DNA from: Acidobacteriota bacterium
Lineage (GTDB): Bacteria > Acidobacteriota > Terriglobia > Bryobacterales > Bryobacteraceae
Reading direction: 5' to 3'
DNA length: 64,000 nucleotides
Assembly (NCBI GenBank): GCA_016871155.1
Contig: VFZO01000001.1
Coordinates: forward strand, 32,834 to 96,833
Shown here piece by piece: positions 9,931-18,733 of this stretch. Position 1 is the stretch's first letter, and the number at the start of each line of letters is the position of its first letter. The translations under genes were made by a program, and so were the position numbers. Below the pieces are notes generated by a model that saw nothing but the letters and a program-made list of their open reading frames with translations, had not been told where the DNA came from and ran no database searches.

Positions 9931-11316
9931 CTACGCTTCCAGGTTATAGCCTTCTTCGCCGTGTTGCGAAAGATCGAGGCCTTCGGTCTCTTCTTCCGGT
10001 GACAAGTTGAGCCCGCCCGTGACCGCGGAGACGGCCTTCAGCAGTAGAAATGTCGCGACGCCGGCGATCACCCAGGCGATGCCAACGCCGATCAACTGAT
10101 TCACGACCTGACCGCCATTGCCCTCCAACAGACCGACAGGGAGAGCGTTGCCCGCCGCGTCCTTGAACGGCGCGTTGATATCTTTCGTCGCAAAGACGCC
10201 TGTCAGAATGGCGCCAAGCGTGCCGCCCGCGCCATGCACGCCGAACGCGTCGAGCGAGTCGTCATAGCCCAGCATGTGCTTCACCTTCACCACCATGTAG
10301 AAGCAGAAGATACCGGCGAGGAAGCCGATCATCAGCGCCGGCATCGGCTTCACAAAGCCCGCGCCCGGTGTGATGGCCACCAACCCGGCGACCGCGCCCG
10401 AAATTCCGCCCAGCACCGACGGCTTACCATGCATCATCCACTCCGCCGCCAACCAGCCCAGGGCCGCTGCCGCCGCGCCGAAGTGCGTCGCGACGAACGC
10501 CGAAGTGGCCAGGCTGCCGGAACCGAGCGCCGATCCGGCGTTAAAGCCAAACCAGCCGACCCACAGCAGGCAAGCGCCGATAAAGCTCAGCACCAGAGAG
10601 TGCGGCTTCATCGGTTCATTGGGATACCCTTTGCGCTTCCCCATCACCAGGGCGCAGACCAGCGCCGAGACGCCCGAACTGATGTGCACAACGGTGCCGC
10701 CCGCAAAATCCAAACACGGAATCTTGCCGCCCAGGAATGCGTTCAACAGGCCGCCGTTGCCCCAAACCATGTGAGCGAGCGGGAAGTAGACGACGATTGA
10801 CCAGAGAATCGTAAAAAGCACCATCGCGCTGAATTTCATCCGTTCCGCGAATGCGCCCGTGATCAGCGCCGGTGTGATAATCGCGAACATCATCTGGAAG
10901 GTCATGAACGTCTGATGCGGAATCGTTGCCGCATAGGTCGTGTTGGGATCGGCTCCCACACCCTCTAGGAAGGCATAGCGAAAATCCCCTAGGAAAGAAC
11001 TGCCATCCGCGAAGCTCAAGCTATAGCCGATTAATGCCCAGAGAACGGTTGCGATGGCCATGAGAATAAAACTCTGCATCATCGTCCCGAGCACATTTTT
11101 CTTGCGGACCAGGCCTCCGTAAAACAGGGCGAGGCCGGGGCCCGTCATCATCAACACCAAGGCGCAGCTTACGAGCATCCAGGCGTTATCCGCGTTCATC
11201 TGGGCGGATTTGATTCCAGCTTCCAGTGCGGCTGACGGGCTGGGCGTGGCGGCCTGCGAGAACACCTGAACAGCACCGGCCAGCGATAACGACAACATCG
11301 AAAATAACCGTTTCAT
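9931..11316 (-). CDS. amtB: Ammonium transporter
   Basis: MKRLFSML signal, NADNAWMLVSCALVLMMTGPGLALFYGGLVRKKNVL, DFAGGTVVHISSG; start trimmed to ATG at 11316. Confidence 0.95.
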   Translation of the reverse strand: MKRLFSMLSLSLAGAVQVFSQAATPSPSAALEAGIKSAQMNADNAWMLVSCALVLMMTGPGLALFYGGLVRKKNVLGTMMQSFILMAIATVLWALIGYSLSFADGSSFLGDFRYAFLEGVGADPNTTYAATIPHQTFMTFQMMFAIITPALITGAFAERMKFSAMVLFTILWSIVVYFPLAHMVWGNGGLLNAFLGGKIPCLDFAGGTVVHISSGVSALVCALVMGKRKGYPNEPMKPHSLVLSFIGACLLWVGWFGFNAGSALGSGSLATSAFVATHFGAAAAALGWLAAEWMMHGKPSVLGGISGAVAGLVAITPGAGFVKPMPALMIGFLAGIFCFYMVVKVKHMLGYDDSLDAFGVHGAGGTLGAILTGVFATKDINAPFKDAAGNALPVGLLEGNGGQVVNQLIGVGIAWVIAGVATFLLLKAVSAVTGGLNLSPEEETEGLDLSQHGEEGYNLEA

Positions 11317-11574
11317 GACTCTCCTCTTGGGACATCTCGCGACAGGGCGGTGCATGCGCTACTTGGCGTGTGATTTTCATCATCCCCGCTTGCGCCCGAA
11401 AGCGGAAGTCAAACTTTCCTATCCATCCGATTCGATTTTTCTATTGGTTCCGCCGCTATCGGACCGATTGAAATTATTGATTGGATCTCCCGGTGAGACG
11501 GCCCGTATAGTGCAGAAAGGGCCCCGTCGATCCCCACACGAATCTCACATTCCCAGTCTTGGAGAAACAGGTAG

Positions 11575-12696
11575 ATGACACTCTCGAGGTTGTTCATAAG
11601 AACAACACTTCCACTCACCCTTGCTGCCACATCTTTCGCACAAACGGACTCGCAAGCCCCGGCGCCTGCCCCCTCGGTATGGTCGGCCGGAGCGATCAAT
11701 TTCAGCGGTCTGATCGACGGCTACTACAGCTTTAACTCGAACCACCCAGCCAGCCGCGCCAACAACTTGCGAAATTTCGAAGTCAAGGCCAACCAGTTCT
11801 CGCTGAACATGGCGAAATTGACACTGGACCACGATCCAGACCCGGTCGGCTTCAAGCTTGACCTGGGCTTTGGCCGCGCCTGGGAGATCTTCCACGCCAC
11901 CGACCCGGCCGGCACCGACGTAGTGCGCTACATTCCACAGGCGTATGTCAGCCTGAAGCCCAAGAACATGGGCGGCTTGCAGATCGACTTCGGCAAGTTC
12001 TATACCTCGGCCGGCGCCGAATTAACGGAAAACAACCTCACTTGGAGCTACGGCCGCGGCTACCTCTACACCAATGGCCCTTACTATCACTTCGGCACCC
12101 GGATCACAAAGCCTCTTCACGAGACCTTCGCCGTCGGCCTGCAGATTGTCAACGGCTGGAACAACGTCGAGGACAACAATTCCGGCAAGACGTTCGGATT
12201 CACGACCGCGTATACGCCGAAAAGCAAGAAGTTCGCCTGGTTCAACAACTACTACGTCGGGCCGGAGAAAAACAACACGAATGAGGGTAAGCGCAATTTC
12301 TACGATACGGTGATCAACCTGAATCCGTCCGATAAGGCGAACTTCTACTTCAACCTGGACATTGGCAACGAGAAGAAGGCCCTGGATCCCAAAACCGATG
12401 CGAGTTGGGTGGCGTTCGGCATGGCCGGCCGCTTTGCCGCGAACGACAAGTGGGCGTTTTCGCCGCGTTATGAAATCTACGACGACAAGGACGGGTTCAT
12501 CACCGCGCAGAAACAGACGCTGCACTCCTTCACTCTCACAGGCGAATACAAATGGCAGCAGGGCTTGCTGGCGCGGTTGGAATACCGCCATGACCGCTCG
12601 AACAAGCCGTTTTACGATCGCGGCAACGAGCTGGCCTCGGCCAAGACCCAGAACACTTTAACTCTCGGTATCGTCGCCTTCTTCGGACCGAAGTAA
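11575..12696 (+). CDS. Outer membrane beta-barrel porin (bbp2/OmpL-like)
   Basis: Signal peptide, then FSGLIDGYYSFNSNHPASRANNLRNFEVKANQFSLNMAKLTLDHDPDPVGFKLDLGFG; barrel-like alternation to C-terminus. Confidence 0.82.
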   Translation: MTLSRLFIRTTLPLTLAATSFAQTDSQAPAPAPSVWSAGAINFSGLIDGYYSFNSNHPASRANNLRNFEVKANQFSLNMAKLTLDHDPDPVGFKLDLGFGRAWEIFHATDPAGTDVVRYIPQAYVSLKPKNMGGLQIDFGKFYTSAGAELTENNLTWSYGRGYLYTNGPYYHFGTRITKPLHETFAVGLQIVNGWNNVEDNNSGKTFGFTTAYTPKSKKFAWFNNYYVGPEKNNTNEGKRNFYDTVINLNPSDKANFYFNLDIGNEKKALDPKTDASWVAFGMAGRFAANDKWAFSPRYEIYDDKDGFITAQKQTLHSFTLTGEYKWQQGLLARLEYRHDRSNKPFYDRGNELASAKTQNTLTLGIVAFFGPK

Positions 12697-12719
12697 GACA
12701 GAGTTCCGTTGGTTGGATT

Positions 12720-12757
12720 CCCCGCCGGGCGGTCACGTTCCCGGCGGGGCTTTTTTT
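12720..12757 (+). terminator. Rho-independent terminator downstream of the porin gene
   Basis: Perfect 10-bp stem CCCCGCCGGG (12720-12729) / CCCGGCGGGG (12740-12749), 10-nt loop, then C and T7 (12751-12757). Confidence 0.92.
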
Positions 12758-13736
12758 ATGGCCGATTCGGACGGAGGGTCCCAACGCCAATCTGGCCGTT
12801 CAGGTTTTCGGCAGGTTCCGGTTTGTCGCCGCCGCCAAAATAGACCCGCACCGTCCCGTCCGGCTGCGGCTGCACATGCGGATCGCAGACCACCCGCGAG
12901 TACCACGAGCCGTCCGGGCCAACGTCCATAACCGGCTGATTCGGAACGCGGCTCCAATGGACGCCGTCGGTCGAAACGGCCAGTCCGGTGCGCCGCCACT
13001 CCCGGCGGTCCCGGCCCGTGTAGAGCATCCACCATTTGCCGAACTGGTCCCACACGGCGGGTTCGCCCAGGCCGGTTTCGTCGAACGAGCCGGGCTCGCC
13101 AAGCTCCAGGATCGGGTTTTTCCGGTACTTGACCCAAGTCCGCCCCTGGTCGACCGAGTACGCCAGCCCCAGCCGCTGCCGCCGGGCCCGATCCTGGCCC
13201 AGAAAGTACAAATAGAGCTTTCCATCGCTGTGTACTATGTATGGATCTCCCACGCCCCGTTCATCCCAAGCGCCCCGCGGCCCGGGTTCCAGCACCGGCG
13301 CCGCTGCCCGCTCCTGGCGGCCTGCGTCCAGCCGGCCAATCTTCGGAATCGGCGCCCCGGCCTGGTAAAAGAAGATCGACCCGTGGCTGGCGCCGTTAGC
13401 AGCGATGTAGCTGCCCTCCCAGGTGCCGGCCAGCGGTTCAATCAGGATTGCCGGGGACTTTTCGAAACGCATTCCGTCGCTCGTCCGGGCGGTGCCGGTG
13501 CGCCACACCTTGCCGTCCCAGCCGGAATACGAGAAACCTGACAGAGGGTCCCAGGAAGGGTTTAGCGCGTCCACCGAGTCAAACGAGCCCGGCGGGCCCC
13601 GCCGGATCACCGGTTCCGGGTGGGGGTCCCAGCTCCAGACGGCCTCCCGGAGCTCTCCCTTTGGCGCGGGAAGGCGGAAATCCTCGTACCGCCCGCACCC
13701 GGCAAGCAGCAGAATCAGCGCGGTGGCCACCCTCAT
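12756..13736 (-). CDS. Putative lipoprotein glycosidase-like beta-propeller (GH43/GH32-type fold)
   Basis: Lipobox-like LLLAGCGRYED; repeated G.PGSFDE.G.GDP / RGAWDERGVGDPYIVHSDGKLYLYFLGQD blades typical of GH43/32-like propellers. Confidence 0.65.
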   Translation of the reverse strand: MRVATALILLLAGCGRYEDFRLPAPKGELREAVWSWDPHPEPVIRRGPPGSFDSVDALNPSWDPLSGFSYSGWDGKVWRTGTARTSDGMRFEKSPAILIEPLAGTWEGSYIAANGASHGSIFFYQAGAPIPKIGRLDAGRQERAAAPVLEPGPRGAWDERGVGDPYIVHSDGKLYLYFLGQDRARRQRLGLAYSVDQGRTWVKYRKNPILELGEPGSFDETGLGEPAVWDQFGKWWMLYTGRDRREWRRTGLAVSTDGVHWSRVPNQPVMDVGPDGSWYSRVVCDPHVQPQPDGTVRVYFGGGDKPEPAENLNGQIGVGTLRPNRP

Positions 13737-14893
13737 AGGGGTACGCGAATTTTGATGGTGGACCCATCGCCGGGGCGGGAGTCCAGAAGCATCTCGCCGC
13801 CAAGCTGCCGCACGCGGGAGCGAATGGTCACCGGGCCGCGCCGAAGCAGGTCCAACTCTTCCAACGCATAGGCGCCGCTGAAGGCGTAGCCTTTGCCGTT
13901 GTCCTCGATCGAAAGCTCAAACATGTCTTTATCTTTGCCTACACCGACTACCACGCGCCTGGCGCCGGCGTGTTTGCGGACATTATGCAGCGCTTCCCGG
14001 CAGATTTGCGTGATTTCGGTGGCGATCACATTCGAGGTGTTCACGCGCGTCGTGCCGCCGACAAACGTTGCTTCCACGTTCGAGTCCCGGCTAAACTGCT
14101 CCACCAGCTTCTTAATCGATGGGACCAGCCCGGCGCCGTCGATCTCCGGCGGGCGCATAGCGCGGACGAACAGCCGGATCTCCTCGGTCTGGTCCTTGAC
14201 GAGCTTCTGGACCTCTTCCAACTCAGCGATGCCCTTACCAAAGTCCCGGTCGAACATCTTCCGGACCACCTGCAGGCGGACCTGGAACCCGACGAAGCAC
14301 TGCAGCGGCCCGTCGTGAAAGTCGTGGGCGATGCGTTGGCGTTCAGCCTCGCGGGCGTGCTCGGCTTCGGACCGGAACATGGTGGCCTGCTTGGCCGACG
14401 CCCGGAGCCGCTCCTGCAACGCCTGCCGCTGCAGCGCCATGACCGTAACGGCGGTTCCGGACAGCAGGACCGTGGGCGACAGCACCAGGATTTCGGCGGG
14501 CCGGGCCAGGAAGAAGAACGCAGTTGTGGCCAGCACGACGACGAAGATCTCCCGCGGCGTGTGCAGAATGGCAGCCGACATCAATATGTAGAGGTAAAAC
14601 AGCGACGTGATGCCGGTGGCGTATTCGAACGGCAGCGCACTGCAAATCAGGAAGAAGACCGTGTCGATCAGCAGGCTCAACAGCATATAGCCGCGCTTTT
14701 CGAGGGAACGTCCGAAGACGGCGGCGAGCGCATAAACGGCAAACCCGACCCATACCCAGGCCGTGTTCCGCACCGACAAGGTGGTTGCGCCAAACGCCAA
14801 AACGCTGCAGAGGGTCCCAAGAACGGCCCGGAACACGGCCAGTGAGAACTGCCAGTGCGGGATCGGAGCCGGGACGGCGTCTTGTGAGGTCAT
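13733..14893 (-). CDS. NarL-type sensor histidine kinase (HisKA_3)
   Basis: Multiple TM segments; H-box ERQRIAHDFHDGPLQCFVGFQ; HATPase EITQICREALHNVRKHAGARRV...IEDNGKGYAF. Start trimmed to MTSQDAV. Confidence 0.87.
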   Translation of the reverse strand: MTSQDAVPAPIPHWQFSLAVFRAVLGTLCSVLAFGATTLSVRNTAWVWVGFAVYALAAVFGRSLEKRGYMLLSLLIDTVFFLICSALPFEYATGITSLFYLYILMSAAILHTPREIFVVVLATTAFFFLARPAEILVLSPTVLLSGTAVTVMALQRQALQERLRASAKQATMFRSEAEHAREAERQRIAHDFHDGPLQCFVGFQVRLQVVRKMFDRDFGKGIAELEEVQKLVKDQTEEIRLFVRAMRPPEIDGAGLVPSIKKLVEQFSRDSNVEATFVGGTTRVNTSNVIATEITQICREALHNVRKHAGARRVVVGVGKDKDMFELSIEDNGKGYAFSGAYALEELDLLRRGPVTIRSRVRQLGGEMLLDSRPGDGSTIKIRVPL

Positions 14894-15030
14894 CGCTACC
14901 GTATTATCGGTCGAATTCGCGATGTTCTGCACTTTTGCGCGCCTCGGGAACTTTTCCGCGCCGCAGACGTCCAATTAGCCAGCAGGACACGCAACTCGAA
15001 TGTGGTAGCGTGAAAATTGTGAAGACGGGA

Positions 15031-15720
15031 ATGCGCACTATGGCCGAACAGCTGATTACAGTGCGGTTGGACGAAACCCTCCAGGCGGGGGACGCGGCGG
15101 CGCCATCCGATGCGCTGCTGATCGAGCGGCTCAAAGCGTGTGAGGAAGAGGCCTACGAGACCCTCTTGGCGCGATTCCAACAGCCAATTTATAACCTTGT
15201 CTACCGGTTGATGAACGATCCGGCCGATACGAGCGATGTGGTCCAGGAGGTCTTCCTAAAGGTCTTCCGCTCGATCGACCACTTCCGCGGGCAAAGCACG
15301 CTGAAGACCTGGATCTACCGCATCGCCATCAACGAAGCCTACAATCACCGCCGGTGGTTCAGCCGGCACAAAAGACAGGAGGTCGCGCTCGAAACGGAAG
15401 AGGAGGCAACCCGTCCGTGGCTCGAGTCGATTTCCGATCCCGCTCGTGATCCGTACGAGCTCGCCCTGAATTTGGAGCGGCATCGGCTCATCGAACAGGC
15501 CCTCCGCGAGATCAATTCCGATTTTCGCGCGGCCGTCATCCTCCGCGATTTGGAAGATATGAGTTACGACGAGATCGCCGAAGTGTTGGAGATTTCGCTC
15601 GGAACCGTCAAATCGCGCATCCTGCGTGGCCGCGACTCACTTCGCCGTGTGCTCGCAACGCAGATGGACCCCAAAACCGCCGAGAGCACTCTTGGGTTCC
15701 TGCAAGGAGCAGTGAAGTGA
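15031..15720 (+). CDS. ECF-family RNA polymerase sigma factor
   Basis: YETLLARFQQPIYNLVYRLMNDPADTSDVVQEVFLKVFRSIDHFRGQSTLKTWIYRIAINEAYNHRRW...EISLGTVKSRILRGRDSLRRVL; start chosen at MRTMAEQ. Confidence 0.93.
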   Translation: MRTMAEQLITVRLDETLQAGDAAAPSDALLIERLKACEEEAYETLLARFQQPIYNLVYRLMNDPADTSDVVQEVFLKVFRSIDHFRGQSTLKTWIYRIAINEAYNHRRWFSRHKRQEVALETEEEATRPWLESISDPARDPYELALNLERHRLIEQALREINSDFRAAVILRDLEDMSYDEIAEVLEISLGTVKSRILRGRDSLRRVLATQMDPKTAESTLGFLQGAVK

Positions 15721-16421
15721 TGAAATCGATCGATTGCCGAACGTTCGCCACGTGGTGCGAGGATTTGGAAGATCGGGAACTGGATCCGGTAATGAAGAGC
15801 GCGCTGGAGGCGCACCGGGCCGATTGCCCGCACTGCGCCGAGGTTGCGCTCCTCACGCAACGGCAGCGCCGGGCGGTGCACTCGCTGCCCCGCCGTAACG
15901 TACCATTGGACCTGGCCGTGGGCCTTCGCGTCGTGGCTTCCAAGGAGTTGGCGCGCCGCCGGGCGCACCGGGACTTCGCCGATCGCGTCGGCGGCTGGCG
16001 TGCGTCGTTCGCCGGTTGGATGCGCGAAATGTGGCGTCCGTTTGGCGTTCCCATGGCCGGCGGCCTCGCCTCGGCCTGTGTGCTGTTCAGCGCTCTAATG
16101 CCGAATTTCGCGCCGCAGGCCGGCACGATTGAGGATGTTCCCGCTGCGTGGTTCCAACAGGCGGAGGTCGGCGCGCTGTCGCCGTTCGGCGTCAACCTGG
16201 ATCAGATTACTCTGGACGTCCGGATCGACTCGACGGGCCGCGTGATCGACTACGAAGTGCCTGCCGGCGAAAACGCCTGGACAAAGAACGCGGCGACCCG
16301 CCGAACAGTGGAAAACAACCTGATCTTTATGCAGTTCGAACCGGCCAAGTTCTTTGGGCAGCCGGCGGGCGATAAGGTGCGGATCACCATTCGCCGCAGC
16401 CAGGTGGACGTAAAGGGTTAA
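15717..16421 (+). CDS. Zinc-finger anti-sigma factor with TM helix and TonB-like C-terminal segment
   Basis: HRADCPHC (ZAS HxxxCxxC) motif, TM MAGGLASACVLFSALM, overlaps the sigma stop by 4 nt; C-term LDVRIDSTGRVIDYEVP...RTVENNLIFMQFEPAKFFGQPAGDKVRITIRRS. Confidence 0.8.
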   Translation: MMKSIDCRTFATWCEDLEDRELDPVMKSALEAHRADCPHCAEVALLTQRQRRAVHSLPRRNVPLDLAVGLRVVASKELARRRAHRDFADRVGGWRASFAGWMREMWRPFGVPMAGGLASACVLFSALMPNFAPQAGTIEDVPAAWFQQAEVGALSPFGVNLDQITLDVRIDSTGRVIDYEVPAGENAWTKNAATRRTVENNLIFMQFEPAKFFGQPAGDKVRITIRRSQVDVKG

Positions 16422-16422
16422 G

Positions 16423-17166
16423 CTGGGCGAACGCTTCGGGCAGCATTTTCTCCGCAGTTCCGCGGTTCTGGAGCGGATCGCGTCGGATGTCTGCGCCGGC
16501 GGTCCGGACACGATCATCGAGATCGGACCGGGCCAGGGTGCGCTCACTGCGTATTTGCTGGATAGCGGGGCGCACGTGCATGCCATCGAAGTCGACCCCC
16601 GCATGGTGGAGGCGTTGGGACGCCGCTTTCCGTCGCACCCGAAGCTGACAGTTCATCAAGGGGATGTCCTGGCCACCGATCTCGCCCAATGGGGGCCGGC
16701 CGCGCTGGCTGGCAATTTGCCCTACTACATTACCTCCCCGATTTTGGACCGGATCTTCGCGGCCGCCCCCGCTCTGCGTTGCGCGACGCTGCTCATCCAG
16801 AAGGAGGTCGCCAGCCGGCTGATCGCCGAGCCCGGGACCCGGGACTACGGTTACCTTTCGGTCACCACCCAGACGCGCGCGCGTGTGTCCCTGCTGATGG
16901 CCGTGCCGCCCGGCGCTTTTCACCCGCCGCCCAAGGTCGATTCCGCCGTGGTTCATCTGGAAATCCTGACGGAAGGTCCCAACCCGGACTTCCTCCGGTT
17001 CGCGGGCCTCGCCTTTGCCCATAAGCGAAAGACTCTGCGGAATAATTTGCGGAGCCACTATCCGGAACTGCCGTGGGACGCTCTTCCGCAGCGCGGCCAG
17101 CGCGCCGAGCAACTCTCAATCCCCGAACTGCGCGCTCTGTGGGAGCAGGCCGGCGGGCTATCCTGA
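16423..17166 (+). CDS. rsmA: 16S rRNA dimethyladenosine transferase (KsgA); likely CTG start
   Basis: Frame upstream of the ORF-track ATG (16555) encodes LGERFGQHFLRSSAVLERIAS...TIIEIGPGQGALTAYL, the conserved KsgA N-terminus and SAM motif; downstream ALAGNLPYYITSPIL motif. Confidence 0.88.
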   Translation: MGERFGQHFLRSSAVLERIASDVCAGGPDTIIEIGPGQGALTAYLLDSGAHVHAIEVDPRMVEALGRRFPSHPKLTVHQGDVLATDLAQWGPAALAGNLPYYITSPILDRIFAAAPALRCATLLIQKEVASRLIAEPGTRDYGYLSVTTQTRARVSLLMAVPPGAFHPPPKVDSAVVHLEILTEGPNPDFLRFAGLAFAHKRKTLRNNLRSHYPELPWDALPQRGQRAEQLSIPELRALWEQAGGLS

Positions 17167-17175
17167 GAGAGCGAC

Positions 17176-18678
17176 ATGACTCTGCTCGGAATTGGCGGCC
17201 TGGGCCGCAACGCAGCGGTGGCCGCCTCCAAGGACGGTGTCCTGGTGGCGGCGATCGAACAACTGAAGTTAGCGCGCGGCGGTTCGCCGGGACCCCTGCC
17301 GCTGGAGGCGATTGACTCCTGTCTGCAATTCGCGGGCACGCGGCGGGACTCTGTGGATGTGGTGGCGGTGGCCCGTCCTTTCCCGTCGGAGGCGGAACTC
17401 CACCTGGCATTGCGGACGGCATTCCCGAAGGCCAGGATCGTCGTCGCCGACCATCACATGGCCCATGCAGCGGCGGCTTACTACCTTTCGCCCTACGAAT
17501 CGGCCACGGTGCTGACGCTCGATAATCAGGGCGATTTCTGCTGCGGAGCGCGGTGGCGGGCCGAAGGCAACACGCTGCGGATCGAGCGCGAATCGTACTA
17601 TCCGGACTCGGTAGGGGCGCTGTATTCGCAAGTCACCTCGCAGCTCGGATTTCAAGGCGGCGGCGATGAGCAAAAAGTGCAGTGGCTTTCCGCCGGCGGG
17701 ACGCCGAAGCATGCCGAGCTGTTCGCGAAGATTCTGCCGGTGGAGGGCGACTGGTATGGGCGTCGGCGTTTGGGCTCCTATCCTATGCTCGACGGCGCCA
17801 ACCGGGCCGACGTGGCGGCGTCCATTCAAAAAGCCGTGGAAGACCTGGCCGCGCACGTTGCGGGGCAAGGCGTGAACTTGTGCCTTGGCGGCGGGCTGTT
17901 TCTGAATGCGCTGCTGGTCGCGTCGTTAGAGCGCTCCGGGCGATTCCAAAACGTCTTCGTGCAACCCGCCGCCGGAAACGCCGGAACGGCGTTTGGCGCG
18001 CTCTGCGCCGCCTGGCACCAGACGCTAGGGCAGACGCGCCGTATGCCGGCCGGCAATCTCTGTCTGGGCCCGGAGTTTCAGAACGAGGAGATCAAACGGG
18101 TTTTTGAGAACTGTAAGCTGCGGTTTCAAACGCTGCTGACAACCGATGCGATTCTCGACACGACGATCGATCAACTCCGCCGCGACCGCATTGTCGCCTG
18201 GATGCAGGGCCGCATGGAGTTTGGCCCGCGGGCGCTGGGGAATCGCAGCATCCTCGCCAGTCCGGTGAACCCGTACTCGACCGAAAACCTCAACGTCTTT
18301 ATCAAGCACCGCGAGCCCTATCGAAAGTTCGCCGCGTCGGTCCCGGCCGAACTGGCGGGCGAGTATTTCGAAGTCGGTCCGAACGCCCGCTACCTGGCCA
18401 CGGTGGGCCGCGTGCGCGACGCCTACCTGGACCGGTTCGCCTCGGCCGTCCTGGGCGACGGACTGGTGCGCGTGCATACCGTCTCGGAATCCGACCATCC
18501 GCTCTACTGGCGGCTGCTGCACAAAGCGGCGGGCGCTTTCGGAATGCCGGTTCTTTTCAACACCAGCTTCAATCTGTTCGGCGACCCGCTCGTCTGCACG
18601 CCCAGGGACGCTGTCCGCAGCTTTTATTCGGCCGGAATCGACGCGCTGGTCGCCGGACACTTCTTCGTTGAAAAGTAA
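17176..18678 (+). CDS. Carbamoyltransferase (NodU/CmcH family)
   Basis: VADHHMAHAAAAYYLSPYESATVLTLDNQGD and RMEFGPRALGNRSILASP motifs. Confidence 0.9.
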   Translation: MTLLGIGGLGRNAAVAASKDGVLVAAIEQLKLARGGSPGPLPLEAIDSCLQFAGTRRDSVDVVAVARPFPSEAELHLALRTAFPKARIVVADHHMAHAAAAYYLSPYESATVLTLDNQGDFCCGARWRAEGNTLRIERESYYPDSVGALYSQVTSQLGFQGGGDEQKVQWLSAGGTPKHAELFAKILPVEGDWYGRRRLGSYPMLDGANRADVAASIQKAVEDLAAHVAGQGVNLCLGGGLFLNALLVASLERSGRFQNVFVQPAAGNAGTAFGALCAAWHQTLGQTRRMPAGNLCLGPEFQNEEIKRVFENCKLRFQTLLTTDAILDTTIDQLRRDRIVAWMQGRMEFGPRALGNRSILASPVNPYSTENLNVFIKHREPYRKFAASVPAELAGEYFEVGPNARYLATVGRVRDAYLDRFASAVLGDGLVRVHTVSESDHPLYWRLLHKAAGAFGMPVLFNTSFNLFGDPLVCTPRDAVRSFYSAGIDALVAGHFFVEK

Positions 18679-18690
18679 TCCTTGAATCAA

Positions 18691-18716
18691 AGAACTTCTT
18701 GACGAGAAGTACTTTT
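18691..18716 (+). terminator. Possible weak intrinsic terminator after the carbamoyltransferase
   Basis: AGAACTTCT-tgacg-AGAAGTACT (one mismatch) followed by a short T run. Confidence 0.35.
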
Positions 18717-18733
18717 AGTCGTAAAGTTACAGT

